Assembly (NCBI GenBank): GCA_902465265.1
Contig: CABQMF010000006.1
Span: 1-64,000 of the forward strand
DNA from: an uncultured Collinsella sp.
GTDB lineage: Bacteria > Actinomycetota > Coriobacteriia > Coriobacteriales > Coriobacteriaceae
Direction of reading: 5' to 3'
Length of the DNA: 64,000 bases
The notes beneath the pieces are model-generated. The model had not been told where the DNA came from, made no database searches, and was given only the letters and a program-made list of their open reading frames with translations. Shown piece after piece: positions 8,501-16,318 of the stretch. Every line of letters starts with the position of its first letter. Positions within the stretch are counted from its first letter, which is position 1. A program made the position numbers and the translations under genes.

Positions 8501-10259
8501 GATGATATCGCGTCGCCGCTTGATTGAGGCGGCTGCCGGCATATTGCTGCTTTCGGGCTGCTCTTCGCAGGACGCATCCTCGACAAAAAAGACCAAGAAG
8601 CAGGGCAAGATTAAAAAGGCCGATGCGTCTAGCGAGACCAAGCATCTTCGCGACAAGGATGAGCTGTACGAGGTCTACGACGACTCGGGTATCGTATGCA
8701 TGTACCTGACGGTCTCTCGCGGCAACAGCTCCGAGAATACCGATCATAGCTGGGCCGAGATCAATACCTACTCGGTCTACGACTATGCCGACATGGGCGT
8801 GGCGCGCTATCAGGTTATGGGCCTGCTGCAGGCGGGCGACGAAGACGGCCCAGTGGCAGGCGAGGTTGGCTATGGCGAGGAAACGCCCAATGCTACCGTG
8901 CAGGTGCGCGGCCAGACGTCGAGCGGTTATACGCAGAAGAATTACAAGGTGGAGCTCAAAAAAGGAAAGGGTACCTGGCGCCAGCAGCGCGCGATTGCGC
9001 TCAACAAGCATATGGCCGAGGGTATGCGTTTTCGCAACAAGATGGCCTACGACCTTATCCGCGGCATTCCCCAGATGATGGGCCTGCGCACACAGTTTGT
9101 GCACCTGTGGGTGTGCGACCAGACCGAAAAGTCCAACGACACCTTTGAGGACTACGGCCTGTTTACACAGGTCGAGCAGCTTAATAAGACGGCGCTTAAG
9201 GCACATGGCCTAGATAAGAATGGACACCTTTACAAGGTGAACAGCTTTGAGTTCTATCGCTACGAGGACACCATTAAGCTCGCCGACGATCCCGACTACA
9301 ACCAGGCCAACTTTGAGGGCATGCTCGAGATTAAGGGCGACTCGGACCACACCAAGCTCATCGATATGCTCGATGCGCTCAACGACGAATCGCAAAAGAT
9401 CGATAACGTGCTCGACACCTACTTTGATACCGAGAATCTGGTCTATTGGCTGGCGTTTCAGATCCTGACGGGCAACTGCGATACGCAGAACCGTAACTGC
9501 TATCTGTACAGCCCGCTTAACTCAAATACCTGGTACTTTTTAGATTGGGATAACGACGGCATGCTGCGTAAGCTTGAGTTGAGCCTGAAGGGGTTCTCGG
9601 ACTATGCGAGCTGGGAGCGCGGCGTGAGCAACTACTGGGGCAACGTGCTGTTTAACCGCGCGTTGCGCAGCAAGTCGTTCCGCAGCGAACTCGACCGTGC
9701 CGTCAAGGACTTGCGCTCGTATTTGACCGAGGAACGTCTGGCCAAGATGATCAAACATTATCGCGAGGTTACCGAATCCCTGGTCTTTGCTTCGCCCGAT
9801 ATCGACAATCTGCCTGTCACCAAGGATCAATACGAGCAAATCGCTGCGGCGATTCCTTCCGAGATCGAGGAGAACTATAAGAGCTATCGCGAGAGCTATA
9901 AGAAGCCCATGCCGTTCTACATTGGCGTGCCGCAGATCGATAACGGTAAGCTGCGCATCAACTGGGATGCGTCCTACGACTTTAAGGCGCGCGACATTCG
10001 CTATACCGTGGAGCTTGCGCGCGACTATGCCATAAGCGACGTGGTCTTTAAGGCCGAGGACGTGCTGCTTCCCGAGGTGACCTGCGATGCGCCCGATGCC
10101 GGCCAGTATTTTGTGCGCGTGCGCGCCACCAACTCCGACGGCTATACGCAAGATGCGTTTGACTACTATGTGACCGACGATGGCAAACAGTACGGCATGA
10201 AGTGTTTTTACGTGCAGGACGGCGGTAGGGTCGTGGAGGACACGTATGAGGAGGGCTAG
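8490..10259 (+). CDS. CotH-kinase-family lipoprotein linked to the Pel locus
   Basis: Start set at ATG 8490 with GGGGAGG 6 bases upstream; a longer in-frame ORF begins inside pelG without support. The N-terminus has SRRRL (a twin-arginine-like motif) and a lipobox LLSGC with Cys24, so the mature protein is probably a lipoprotein on the outer face. The CotH domain shows the conserved VQVRGQTSSGYTQKNYK segment, RFRNKMAYDLI, and the metal-binding-type LDWDNDGML. CotH of Bacillus spores is an atypical secreted protein kinase. The last ~100 residues look like a fibronectin type III domain. It overlaps pelG and the following VTC gene. Substrate is unknown; phosphorylation or anchoring of a surface component is an inference. 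Confidence 0.82.
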   Translation: MTDRMISRRRLIEAAAGILLLSGCSSQDASSTKKTKKQGKIKKADASSETKHLRDKDELYEVYDDSGIVCMYLTVSRGNSSENTDHSWAEINTYSVYDYADMGVARYQVMGLLQAGDEDGPVAGEVGYGEETPNATVQVRGQTSSGYTQKNYKVELKKGKGTWRQQRAIALNKHMAEGMRFRNKMAYDLIRGIPQMMGLRTQFVHLWVCDQTEKSNDTFEDYGLFTQVEQLNKTALKAHGLDKNGHLYKVNSFEFYRYEDTIKLADDPDYNQANFEGMLEIKGDSDHTKLIDMLDALNDESQKIDNVLDTYFDTENLVYWLAFQILTGNCDTQNRNCYLYSPLNSNTWYFLDWDNDGMLRKLELSLKGFSDYASWERGVSNYWGNVLFNRALRSKSFRSELDRAVKDLRSYLTEERLAKMIKHYREVTESLVFASPDIDNLPVTKDQYEQIAAAIPSEIEENYKSYRESYKKPMPFYIGVPQIDNGKLRINWDASYDFKARDIRYTVELARDYAISDVVFKAEDVLLPEVTCDAPDAGQYFVRVRATNSDGYTQDAFDYYVTDDGKQYGMKCFYVQDGGRVVEDTYEEG

Positions 10260-11037
10260 TGCGCTGCTCGAGCGCCTGGTGGCACCTCCCGCGCGTACCA
10301 CGCAGGAGCGTTACCGCCACGAGCTCAAATACCTCATCAACGAGGGCGAGCATGCCGCGCTTGCCTGTCGCATGGCGCCGGTGTTTAAGCTGGATAAGCA
10401 TGCGCGGGCGGGCGGCTACACCATTCGCAGCCTGTACTTTGACGACTACTGCAACTCGGCCTACGAGGAAAAAGACGCCGGCATTCTCATGCGCAAAAAG
10501 TATCGCGTGCGCATCTATAACGGCAGCGACAAGGTGATTAAGCTCGAGCGCAAAAAGAAGTACGGCAGCTGGATTTACAAGGAGGACGCGCCGCTCACGC
10601 GTGGCGAGTTTGAGCAGATCCTAGCCGGCGACTACGACTTTTTGCTCAGGAGCCCCCATCAACTCTGCCGCGAGTTCTACATCGAGTGCATCTGCAATAT
10701 GATGCGCCCGCGGACCATTGTGGATTACGAGCGCGAGCCGTGGGTGATGGACGAAGGCACCGTGCGCATCACGTTTGACATGAACGTGCGCGCCGCGGTG
10801 GGAAGCTTCGATATCTTTGACGCGACGCTGCCCGCGCTGCCCGTTCTGGAGCCCGGCAAGCTGGTGATGGAGGTCAAATTTACGGAGTTTTGCCCGCAGT
10901 TGGTGCGCGATATGGTGCCGCCGGGCGCGGCGGAGCTCACGGCGGTCTCCAAGTACTGCCTGTGCTACGAAAAGACCGCCTACCTGCGCGGTTTTAACTA
11001 CTGGGAATCGGATTTTGAGAACCGAGGGGATATTTAG
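10246..11037 (+). CDS. VTC-domain (polyphosphate polymerase-like) protein
   Basis: 263 residues making a single VTC/triphosphate-tunnel domain. The tunnel-lining pattern is visible: RHELKYLI near the N-terminus, RSLYFDD, KKYRVRIYNG (RxR), VIKLERKKKYG and LVMEVKFTE (ExK). These basic and acidic strands match the catalytic set of yeast Vtc4, which makes polyphosphate from ATP, so the fold looks active rather than decayed. No membrane segment is present, unlike eukaryotic Vtc4. It overlaps the CotH gene by 14 bases and is followed by DUF4956 after 3 bases. VTC, CotH and DUF4956 genes commonly sit together in bacteria; their joint product is not established. Confidence 0.85.
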   Translation: MRRASALLERLVAPPARTTQERYRHELKYLINEGEHAALACRMAPVFKLDKHARAGGYTIRSLYFDDYCNSAYEEKDAGILMRKKYRVRIYNGSDKVIKLERKKKYGSWIYKEDAPLTRGEFEQILAGDYDFLLRSPHQLCREFYIECICNMMRPRTIVDYEREPWVMDEGTVRITFDMNVRAAVGSFDIFDATLPALPVLEPGKLVMEVKFTEFCPQLVRDMVPPGAAELTAVSKYCLCYEKTAYLRGFNYWESDFENRGDI

Positions 11038-11040
11038 ACC

Positions 11041-11706
11041 ATGAGCACCAGGGACTTTTTTAAGAACTCCGTCTTGGAGGCGTTTGGCCAGGTCGACCCT
11101 GCCAAGATTGGCTTGTCGCTGTTCGTGGCGCTCGCTATGGGCATCCTGATTTATTACGTGTACAAGCGCTTCTTTACCGGCGTGGTGTATTCGCGTAGTT
11201 TTGCCGTGACGCTCGTGGGCATGTGCGTGCTCACGTGCATGGTGACGCTCGCGATCTCGACCAACGTGGTCATCTCGCTCGGTATGGTCGGTGCTCTGTC
11301 CATCGTCCGTTATCGTACGGCTGTCAAGGACCCGCTCGACCTGCTGTATCTGTTCTGGGCCATTACCACGGGCATTACGGCGGGCGCCGGCATGTATGCG
11401 CTCGTGGGGCTCACGGCGGTGGTCATCGTGGCGATGATCGCCGGCTTTGCGAGCCACCAAGACAAGGCGCGCGTGTACATGATGGTCATCCACTACACGG
11501 GCCAGACTACCGGCGACGACATCGTGCGTGCATTTGGGCGCACCAAGTTTACGGTGAAGTCCAAGACCTTGCGCGGTGACAAGGTGGAGATGGCCGTCGA
11601 GGTGTTCTCTGACGGTGTGGATATGCCCTATGCCGACGCCATCCGTGCGCTCGACGGTGTGGAGGACCTGACGTTAATCCAATACAACGGCGAATACCAC
11701 GGCTAG
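11041..11706 (+). CDS. DUF4956 membrane protein
   Basis: 221 residues with about four transmembrane segments in the first 145 (FVALAMGILIYYVYKRFF; VTLVGMCVLTCMVTLAI; LLYLFWAITTGITAGAGM; VGLTAVVIVAMIAGF), a conserved SIVRYRTAVKDPLDLLYL loop and a soluble ferredoxin-like C-terminal domain. This is DUF4956, the usual partner of VTC-domain genes. It is the last gene of the Pel transcript, 3 bases after the VTC gene. A role in translocating or coupling the VTC product at the membrane is inference. Confidence 0.85.
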   Translation: MSTRDFFKNSVLEAFGQVDPAKIGLSLFVALAMGILIYYVYKRFFTGVVYSRSFAVTLVGMCVLTCMVTLAISTNVVISLGMVGALSIVRYRTAVKDPLDLLYLFWAITTGITAGAGMYALVGLTAVVIVAMIAGFASHQDKARVYMMVIHYTGQTTGDDIVRAFGRTKFTVKSKTLRGDKVEMAVEVFSDGVDMPYADAIRALDGVEDLTLIQYNGEYHG

Positions 11707-11717
11707 AACCCTAGCGA

Positions 11718-11996
11718 GCAAATTGCACAAAGAGGGGCGCTCCTGGTCGAGCAAACGTCAGCGAGCGGGCATCTGCCGTGGCTATTATGTTCCGGCGTTC
11801 TGACGAACGCCGGACCGCTCGACGCTGCGCACGCATCTGCCGGGCGATCTGCCGCTCAAACCGTCGCTCGCGTACATGAAGTACGCGTCGCTCCTCTTTC
11901 GCGGCACCTCGCCACGGCGGCTGCGCGCTCGCTGACGTTTGCTTGACCTGGGCTGTTGAAATGATCCATGTGGCTCGCCCCATTTGCTCAATTTGC
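11718..11996. repeat. Nested inverted-repeat element between the Pel operon and scrR
   Basis: This 341-base gene-free interval is dominated by symmetry. Outer arms 11718-11739 and 11976-11996 are imperfect reverse complements. Inner arms 11745-11767 and 11926-11948 match over 23 bases with one G:T mismatch (18 bases perfect at 11750-11767/11926-11943). Two further hairpins lie inside: 11791-11800/11805-11814 (10 bp, TGAC loop) and 11869-11875/11881-11887 (7 bp). It could be a MITE or REP-like element, or a structured RNA. No convincing coding region is present. Confidence 0.7.
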
Positions 11997-12018
11997 CGGT
12001 ATGGGTTGGGTATCATTG

Positions 12019-12032
12019 TGTAAGCGATTTCA
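12019..12032. promoter_or_regulatory. LacI-family operator at scrR
   Basis: TGTAAGCGATTTCA fits the LacI/GalR-type palindrome TGNAANCGNTTNCA. It lies between a candidate -10 (TATCAT, 12011-12016) and the scrR start, so it would give autorepression. A second copy precedes the PTS gene. Confidence 0.7.
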
Positions 12033-12047
12033 ATGACAGGGGTGCTC

Positions 12048-13028
12048 GTGGTAAAGATGAAAGATGTGGCCGAGCTGGCAGGCGTTTCGAGCGCCGCCGT
12101 CTCGCGCTACCTCAACGGTGGATATATCTCTGCGGATAAGGCCGACCGCATTAAGCAGGCGATTGAGCTGACCGGATACGTGCGGTCCAGCCAGGCTCGC
12201 GCGCTGCGCACCGGATCCACCAAGCTCGTCGGCGTCATCGTGCCTAAGATCAACTCGGAATCCGTAAGCCGCATTACCGCCGGCATTGGCCAGGTGCTCG
12301 GTCGCCGAGGCTACCAGATGCTGCTTGCCAATACCGACAACGCGGCCGAGCGTGAGCTCGAGTATCTTGACCTGTTCCAGAACCATCCGGTCGATGGCAT
12401 CGTGCTCGTGGCGACCATGATCACCGACGAACATCGCGCGGCCATTGCGTCTTGCCGTGTGCCCATTGTGCTGATCGGCCAAAACGTCGAGGGCGCGGCG
12501 TGCGTCTATCACGACGATTACGAGGCTGCCTTTGAGCTGGGCCAGGCGCTCGCTGGTCGGGTAGATGGCAAGATCGCCTACATTGGAGTTACCGAAGAAG
12601 ACCGCGCGGCTGGTTATGACCGCCGTCGCGGTTTTGAGGCCGGATTGCGCGCCGCGGGCAACCCGCTCGATGCCGCCTTGATTCGCCTGGGCTCGTTTAC
12701 GCTCGACTCGGGCTATAGCGCGGCGCGTGAGCTGCTTTCCGTCGCTCCCGATGTTTCGTTTATCGCCTGCGCGACCGATACCATGGCGGCGGGCGCGCTG
12801 CGTGCCATCGATGAGGTTCGCGGCATGGGCGAGGGTATACACCGCGTGAGCGGTTTTGGAGACAACGCGTTTTTGCGCGCGCTGACGGGCGGCATTCCCA
12901 CCGTGCATTATGGCTACCTGACCAGTGGCGTCGAGGCGACCAATATGTTGCTCAACACGCTCGATGGCGTGGAGGGGGAGAGCGGTCTCAAGACGCTCAA
13001 ACTCGGCCATCAACTTATGAATGTCTAG
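12048..13028 (+). CDS. scrR: LacI-family sucrose operon repressor
   Basis: Transcription factor with an N-terminal LacI helix-turn-helix (MKDVAELAGVSSAAVSRYLNGG) and a periplasmic-binding-protein-like effector domain. GTG 12048 is preferred because AGGGG sits 5 bases upstream; ATG 12033 (5 residues longer) and ATG 12057 are alternatives. Conserved features include RALRTGSTKLVGVIVP after the hinge. It precedes a sucrose-type PTS IIBC and a GH32 hydrolase, and both its own leader and the PTS leader hold the same operator, so it is most likely ScrR, responding to sucrose-6-phosphate or fructose. Effector identity is inferred from neighbours. Confidence 0.85.
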   Translation: MVKMKDVAELAGVSSAAVSRYLNGGYISADKADRIKQAIELTGYVRSSQARALRTGSTKLVGVIVPKINSESVSRITAGIGQVLGRRGYQMLLANTDNAAERELEYLDLFQNHPVDGIVLVATMITDEHRAAIASCRVPIVLIGQNVEGAACVYHDDYEAAFELGQALAGRVDGKIAYIGVTEEDRAAGYDRRRGFEAGLRAAGNPLDAALIRLGSFTLDSGYSAARELLSVAPDVSFIACATDTMAAGALRAIDEVRGMGEGIHRVSGFGDNAFLRALTGGIPTVHYGYLTSGVEATNMLLNTLDGVEGESGLKTLKLGHQLMNV

Positions 13029-13115
13029 GCTTATGGCATGTCTGCCTGCCTTTGAGGCCCCTGTTTTGCCGTAAAACTACCATTCACCGGCTTTTTCCTA
13101 CCGTTCACCCTACTG

Positions 13116-13129
13116 TGAAAACGATTACA
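13116..13129. promoter_or_regulatory. LacI-family operator upstream of PTS gene
   Basis: TGAAAACGATTACA is an exact fit to TGNAANCGNTTNCA and shares the CG-centred core of the site at 12019-12032. It lies 57 bases before the scrA start, in the right place to block transcription of the sucrose transporter gene. Confidence 0.75.
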
Positions 13130-13185
13130 GTGTAAGTGTCAAAGATGGCAGGGTGTGAATGCGCCCGTTGGAGGAAAGGGAAGTC

Positions 13186-14586
13186 ATGGACTACCGCAAA
13201 TCAGCCCAAGAGGTGCTCGACAACATCGGTGGCGCCGACAACGTTGTTTCGGCCGCACACTGCGCCACGCGCCTGCGCCTGGTGATTGCCGATAACGCGA
13301 AGGTCGACAAGGAGGCCCTCGAGAATATCGACGGCGCTAAGGGCGTCTTTGAGGCCCAGGGCCAGCTCCAGATTATTTTTGGCACTGGCACCGTCAATAA
13401 GGTCTACGACGAGTTCATTGCGCTCAGCGGCGTCGAGGCTGCCACCAAGGCCGAGGTCAAGGAGGCCGCGGCGCAGCAGCAGAACATCTTTATGCGTGCC
13501 ATTAAGGTGCTCGGCGACGTTTTTGTCCCCATCATCCCCGCCATCGTGGCTTCGGGCCTGCTGCTGGGCATTATGAGCGCCCTCAACTTTATGGCCTCCA
13601 ACGGCTTTATCGCGCTCGACACTAATAACTTTATCTACAAGATCGCCGACCTGGTCTCGGGCACGTCCTTTGGCATTCTGCAGATCCTGATCGGTTACTC
13701 CGCCGCTAAGGCCTTTGGCGCCAACCCGTATCTGGGCGCCGTCGTCGGTGGTGCGTTCATCAACTCCTCGCTGCAGAGCGCCTACACGGTTGCCTCCGAG
13801 GGCGTGCAGACCATGGTCACCGTCATTCCCGGCGTGTACAGTTTTGAGTGGGTTGGCTATCAGGGCCATGTGATCCCGATCGTTATCGCCTGTGCCATTC
13901 TGGCCTTCTTGGAGAAGCGTCTCCACAAGGTTGTCCCCGAGATGTTCGACCTGTTTGTGACCCCGCTCGTCTCGGTGTTCGTGACCGTGCTCGTGACCCT
14001 CGTTGCCGTCGGCCCCATCTTTGTCTGGGCCGAGAACGCCATTCTCGGTCTGATCCAGGCCCTGCTGACCCTGCCCTTCGGCATCGGTTCCTTTATCGTC
14101 GGCCTGTTCTATGCCCCCACGGTCGTTACCGGTATCCATCAGATGTACACCGCCATCGACCTGGGCCAGCTCGCCCAGTACGGTGTGACCTACTGGCTGC
14201 CCATCGCCAGTGCCGCCAACATCGCCCAGGGTGGTGCCGCGCTCGCCGTTGCCTTTAAGACCCGCGATGCCAAGATCAAGGGCCTGGCGCTTCCTTCGGC
14301 CCTGTCCGCCTTCATGGGCATTACCGAGCCCGCCATCTTTGGTGTGAACCTTCGCTTCTTTAAGCCCTTCATCGCCGGCTGCATCGGCGGCGGTTGCGGT
14401 GCCCTGGTCTGTGCGCTCACCTCGCTGGCCGCCTCCGGCACGGGCGTTACGGGTATCTTCGGTATCCTGCTTTGCCTGGCCCAGCCCGTGCAGTACGCGA
14501 TCATGTTTGCGGTCGCCGCGCTGGTTTCCTTTGCCGTCTCGTTTGTCCTGTACAAGGACGAGCCCAAGGCTTCCGAGCAGGCGTAG
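13186..14586 (+). CDS. scrA: PTS sucrose-type transporter, EIIBC
   Basis: 466-residue phosphotransferase permease. The N-terminal EIIB domain carries the phosphocysteine in SAAHCATRL (C26); the EIIC domain from about residue 105 has around ten membrane segments and the conserved GITEPAIFGVNLRF signature. Start ATG 13186 is preceded by GGAGGAAAGGG; a longer in-frame ATG at 13159 lacks a site. There is no EIIA domain, so a separate IIA (often the glucose type) must supply phosphate. Sucrose specificity follows from the LacI regulator and the GH32 hydrolase next door. Confidence 0.88.
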   Translation: MDYRKSAQEVLDNIGGADNVVSAAHCATRLRLVIADNAKVDKEALENIDGAKGVFEAQGQLQIIFGTGTVNKVYDEFIALSGVEAATKAEVKEAAAQQQNIFMRAIKVLGDVFVPIIPAIVASGLLLGIMSALNFMASNGFIALDTNNFIYKIADLVSGTSFGILQILIGYSAAKAFGANPYLGAVVGGAFINSSLQSAYTVASEGVQTMVTVIPGVYSFEWVGYQGHVIPIVIACAILAFLEKRLHKVVPEMFDLFVTPLVSVFVTVLVTLVAVGPIFVWAENAILGLIQALLTLPFGIGSFIVGLFYAPTVVTGIHQMYTAIDLGQLAQYGVTYWLPIASAANIAQGGAALAVAFKTRDAKIKGLALPSALSAFMGITEPAIFGVNLRFFKPFIAGCIGGGCGALVCALTSLAASGTGVTGIFGILLCLAQPVQYAIMFAVAALVSFAVSFVLYKDEPKASEQA

Positions 14587-14595
14587 GATTTGCGT

Positions 14596-14637
14596 AAACA
14601 AAAAGCCCGCAGGCTCCATCCTGTGGGCGTTTTGTTT
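14596..14637. terminator. Bidirectional rho-independent terminator
   Basis: Stem arms 14596-14613 and 14620-14637, GC core CCCGCAGG/CCTGTGGG flanked by A-rich and T-rich tracts, directly after the PTS gene. Confidence 0.8.
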
Positions 14638-14690
14638 ATCTGGAACCCTTGATTTGAGCGTTCGTTGATTTAATTCGATTGGATACCGAC

Positions 14691-16223
14691 ATGTCTAACG
14701 CACTTCAGCGCGATCTTGCCAAGCTCGTTGCCAATATGGATGCAGAGGCCGCCGAGCGTGGCCACGGGCCCTATACTCAGCATTTTCATATTATGCCGCC
14801 CACGGGCTGGCTCAACGACCCCAACGGGCTTTGCCAGGCCGATGGCGTGTTTCACGCATACTTCCAGTATGCTCCGTTTGATGTGAATGGCGGCGTCAAG
14901 ATGTGGGGTCATGCCACGAGCCGCGACCTTATGAACTGGGAGTATGTTGGCGCGCCGCTGCTTCCCGATGTGCCGTTCGACTGCCATGGTGTGTACTCGG
15001 GCTCGGCATTGGTCGAGGACGGTCGCATTCGCGTGCTCTATACCGGCAACGTTAAGCTCCCCGATGCGGACGGCGTCTTTGACTATGTCAACTCCGGCCG
15101 TCGCGCCGATACCGTGTACGTCGAGAGCGCCGATGGACAGACGTTTAGCCAAAAGCGCGTGGTGCTGGCGTCGGAGGACTATCCCGAGGATCTGACGTGC
15201 CACGTGCGTGACCCCAAGGTGTGGCGCGATGATGATGGGCGTTACCACATGGTGCTGGGCGCGCGTCGTCGCGTTGACGGTCCGCATGTCGAGAGTCGTT
15301 TTTGCGCCATGCATGGCGAGGGTGCCGGTCGCGATGTGGGCGAGATCCTGGTGTATGGCTCGGCCGATATGCTGAGCTGGGAGCTCGAGAACCGCGTGTC
15401 TACGCCCGAGCGTTTTGGCTTTATGTGGGAGTGCCCGGGATACCTTGAGCTCGAGGCGGATGGCGGTGTACCGGCGAAGTGGCTGTCCTTCTCTCCCCAG
15501 GGGCTCGAGGGCGGTCGTTGGGACCGCGGCAACGTATACGCTGCTGGCTACATGCCTGTAACGGGCGACATTACGGGTGGTAAGGACGCTTATGAGCTGG
15601 GCGAGTTCCGCCTGTGGGACGCCGGTTTTGACTTCTATGCTCCGCAGGAGTTTACGGCCCAGGACGGTCGCCATATCTTGATTGGCTGGATGGGCATGCC
15701 GGATGAGCCGACCTATGGCAACGCACCCACCGTGGCGTGCGGCTGGCAGCACTGCATGACGGTGCCGCGTGAGCTTACATCCGGTGCTGGCGGCGTGGTG
15801 TTGCAGCAGCCGGCGCGCGAGATCGAGCACCATTATGCCTCGGTGCGTGTGGGGGCGGGCTCGTTGGAGGTTGCCGACGATACCTGCTTTGACGTTGTTG
15901 TTGACGGTGTCGACGGCGCGTTTACCGCGACCGTTGATGGCGAGCTTAAGCTGGCGTTTATGCCCGCCGAGGGCGAACTGCCCTCGCGCTTTGAGATGCG
16001 ATTTATCGATGAGGGTCGCGCTTCTGCCGGCTGCGGTCGTACCGTGCGCTGGGAGCCCGTCGACGAGGTGCGCAACGTGCGTATTGTTGGCGACGTCTCT
16101 TCGGTCGAGGTGTTTGTGAACGATGGCGCGCTCGTGTTTTCGACGCGCATCTATCCCGAGGCCTATGGCGTGACCGTTCACGCTCCGAGTGCGAACGTGA
16201 CCTACCACGCGCTCAACATCTAG
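14691..16223 (+). CDS. scrB: Sucrose-6-phosphate hydrolase (GH32)
   Basis: 510-residue glycoside hydrolase of family 32, which splits sucrose-6-phosphate from the PTS into glucose-6-phosphate and fructose. The nucleophile motif WLNDPNG (D43), the RDPKVW motif and the acid/base motif ECPG are all present, followed by a C-terminal beta-sandwich. ATG 14691 is chosen; an in-frame TTG 12 bases upstream is possible, and neither has a strong ribosome site. It follows scrA after a terminator, so partial read-through or its own promoter is needed. Confidence 0.9.
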   Translation: MSNALQRDLAKLVANMDAEAAERGHGPYTQHFHIMPPTGWLNDPNGLCQADGVFHAYFQYAPFDVNGGVKMWGHATSRDLMNWEYVGAPLLPDVPFDCHGVYSGSALVEDGRIRVLYTGNVKLPDADGVFDYVNSGRRADTVYVESADGQTFSQKRVVLASEDYPEDLTCHVRDPKVWRDDDGRYHMVLGARRRVDGPHVESRFCAMHGEGAGRDVGEILVYGSADMLSWELENRVSTPERFGFMWECPGYLELEADGGVPAKWLSFSPQGLEGGRWDRGNVYAAGYMPVTGDITGGKDAYELGEFRLWDAGFDFYAPQEFTAQDGRHILIGWMGMPDEPTYGNAPTVACGWQHCMTVPRELTSGAGGVVLQQPAREIEHHYASVRVGAGSLEVADDTCFDVVVDGVDGAFTATVDGELKLAFMPAEGELPSRFEMRFIDEGRASAGCGRTVRWEPVDEVRNVRIVGDVSSVEVFVNDGALVFSTRIYPEAYGVTVHAPSANVTYHALNI

Positions 16224-16261
16224 GCGATTCGACGCATTTCGGCGCTATACTGCAGCCGTTG

Positions 16262-16299
16262 CCCACGATGCGGGGAACATCCGCATCGTGGGTTTTTGT
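16262..16299 (+). terminator. Rho-independent terminator after scrB
   Basis: Perfect 12-bp stem (16262-16273 with 16281-16292; CCCACGATGCGG) and a T-rich run to 16299. It excludes a longer start for the next gene. Confidence 0.88.
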
Positions 16300-16318
16300 T
16301 TTGAAGGGACGGTACCGT

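Noticed and set aside
11711..12016. Minus-strand 101-residue ORF in the gap after DUF4956
   Set aside because: It runs through the inverted-repeat arms, has no ribosome site and no recognisable composition.
16259..16318. Longer start for the PLP-like protein
   Set aside because: It would translate through the scrB terminator hairpin; ATG 16319 has its own ribosome site.
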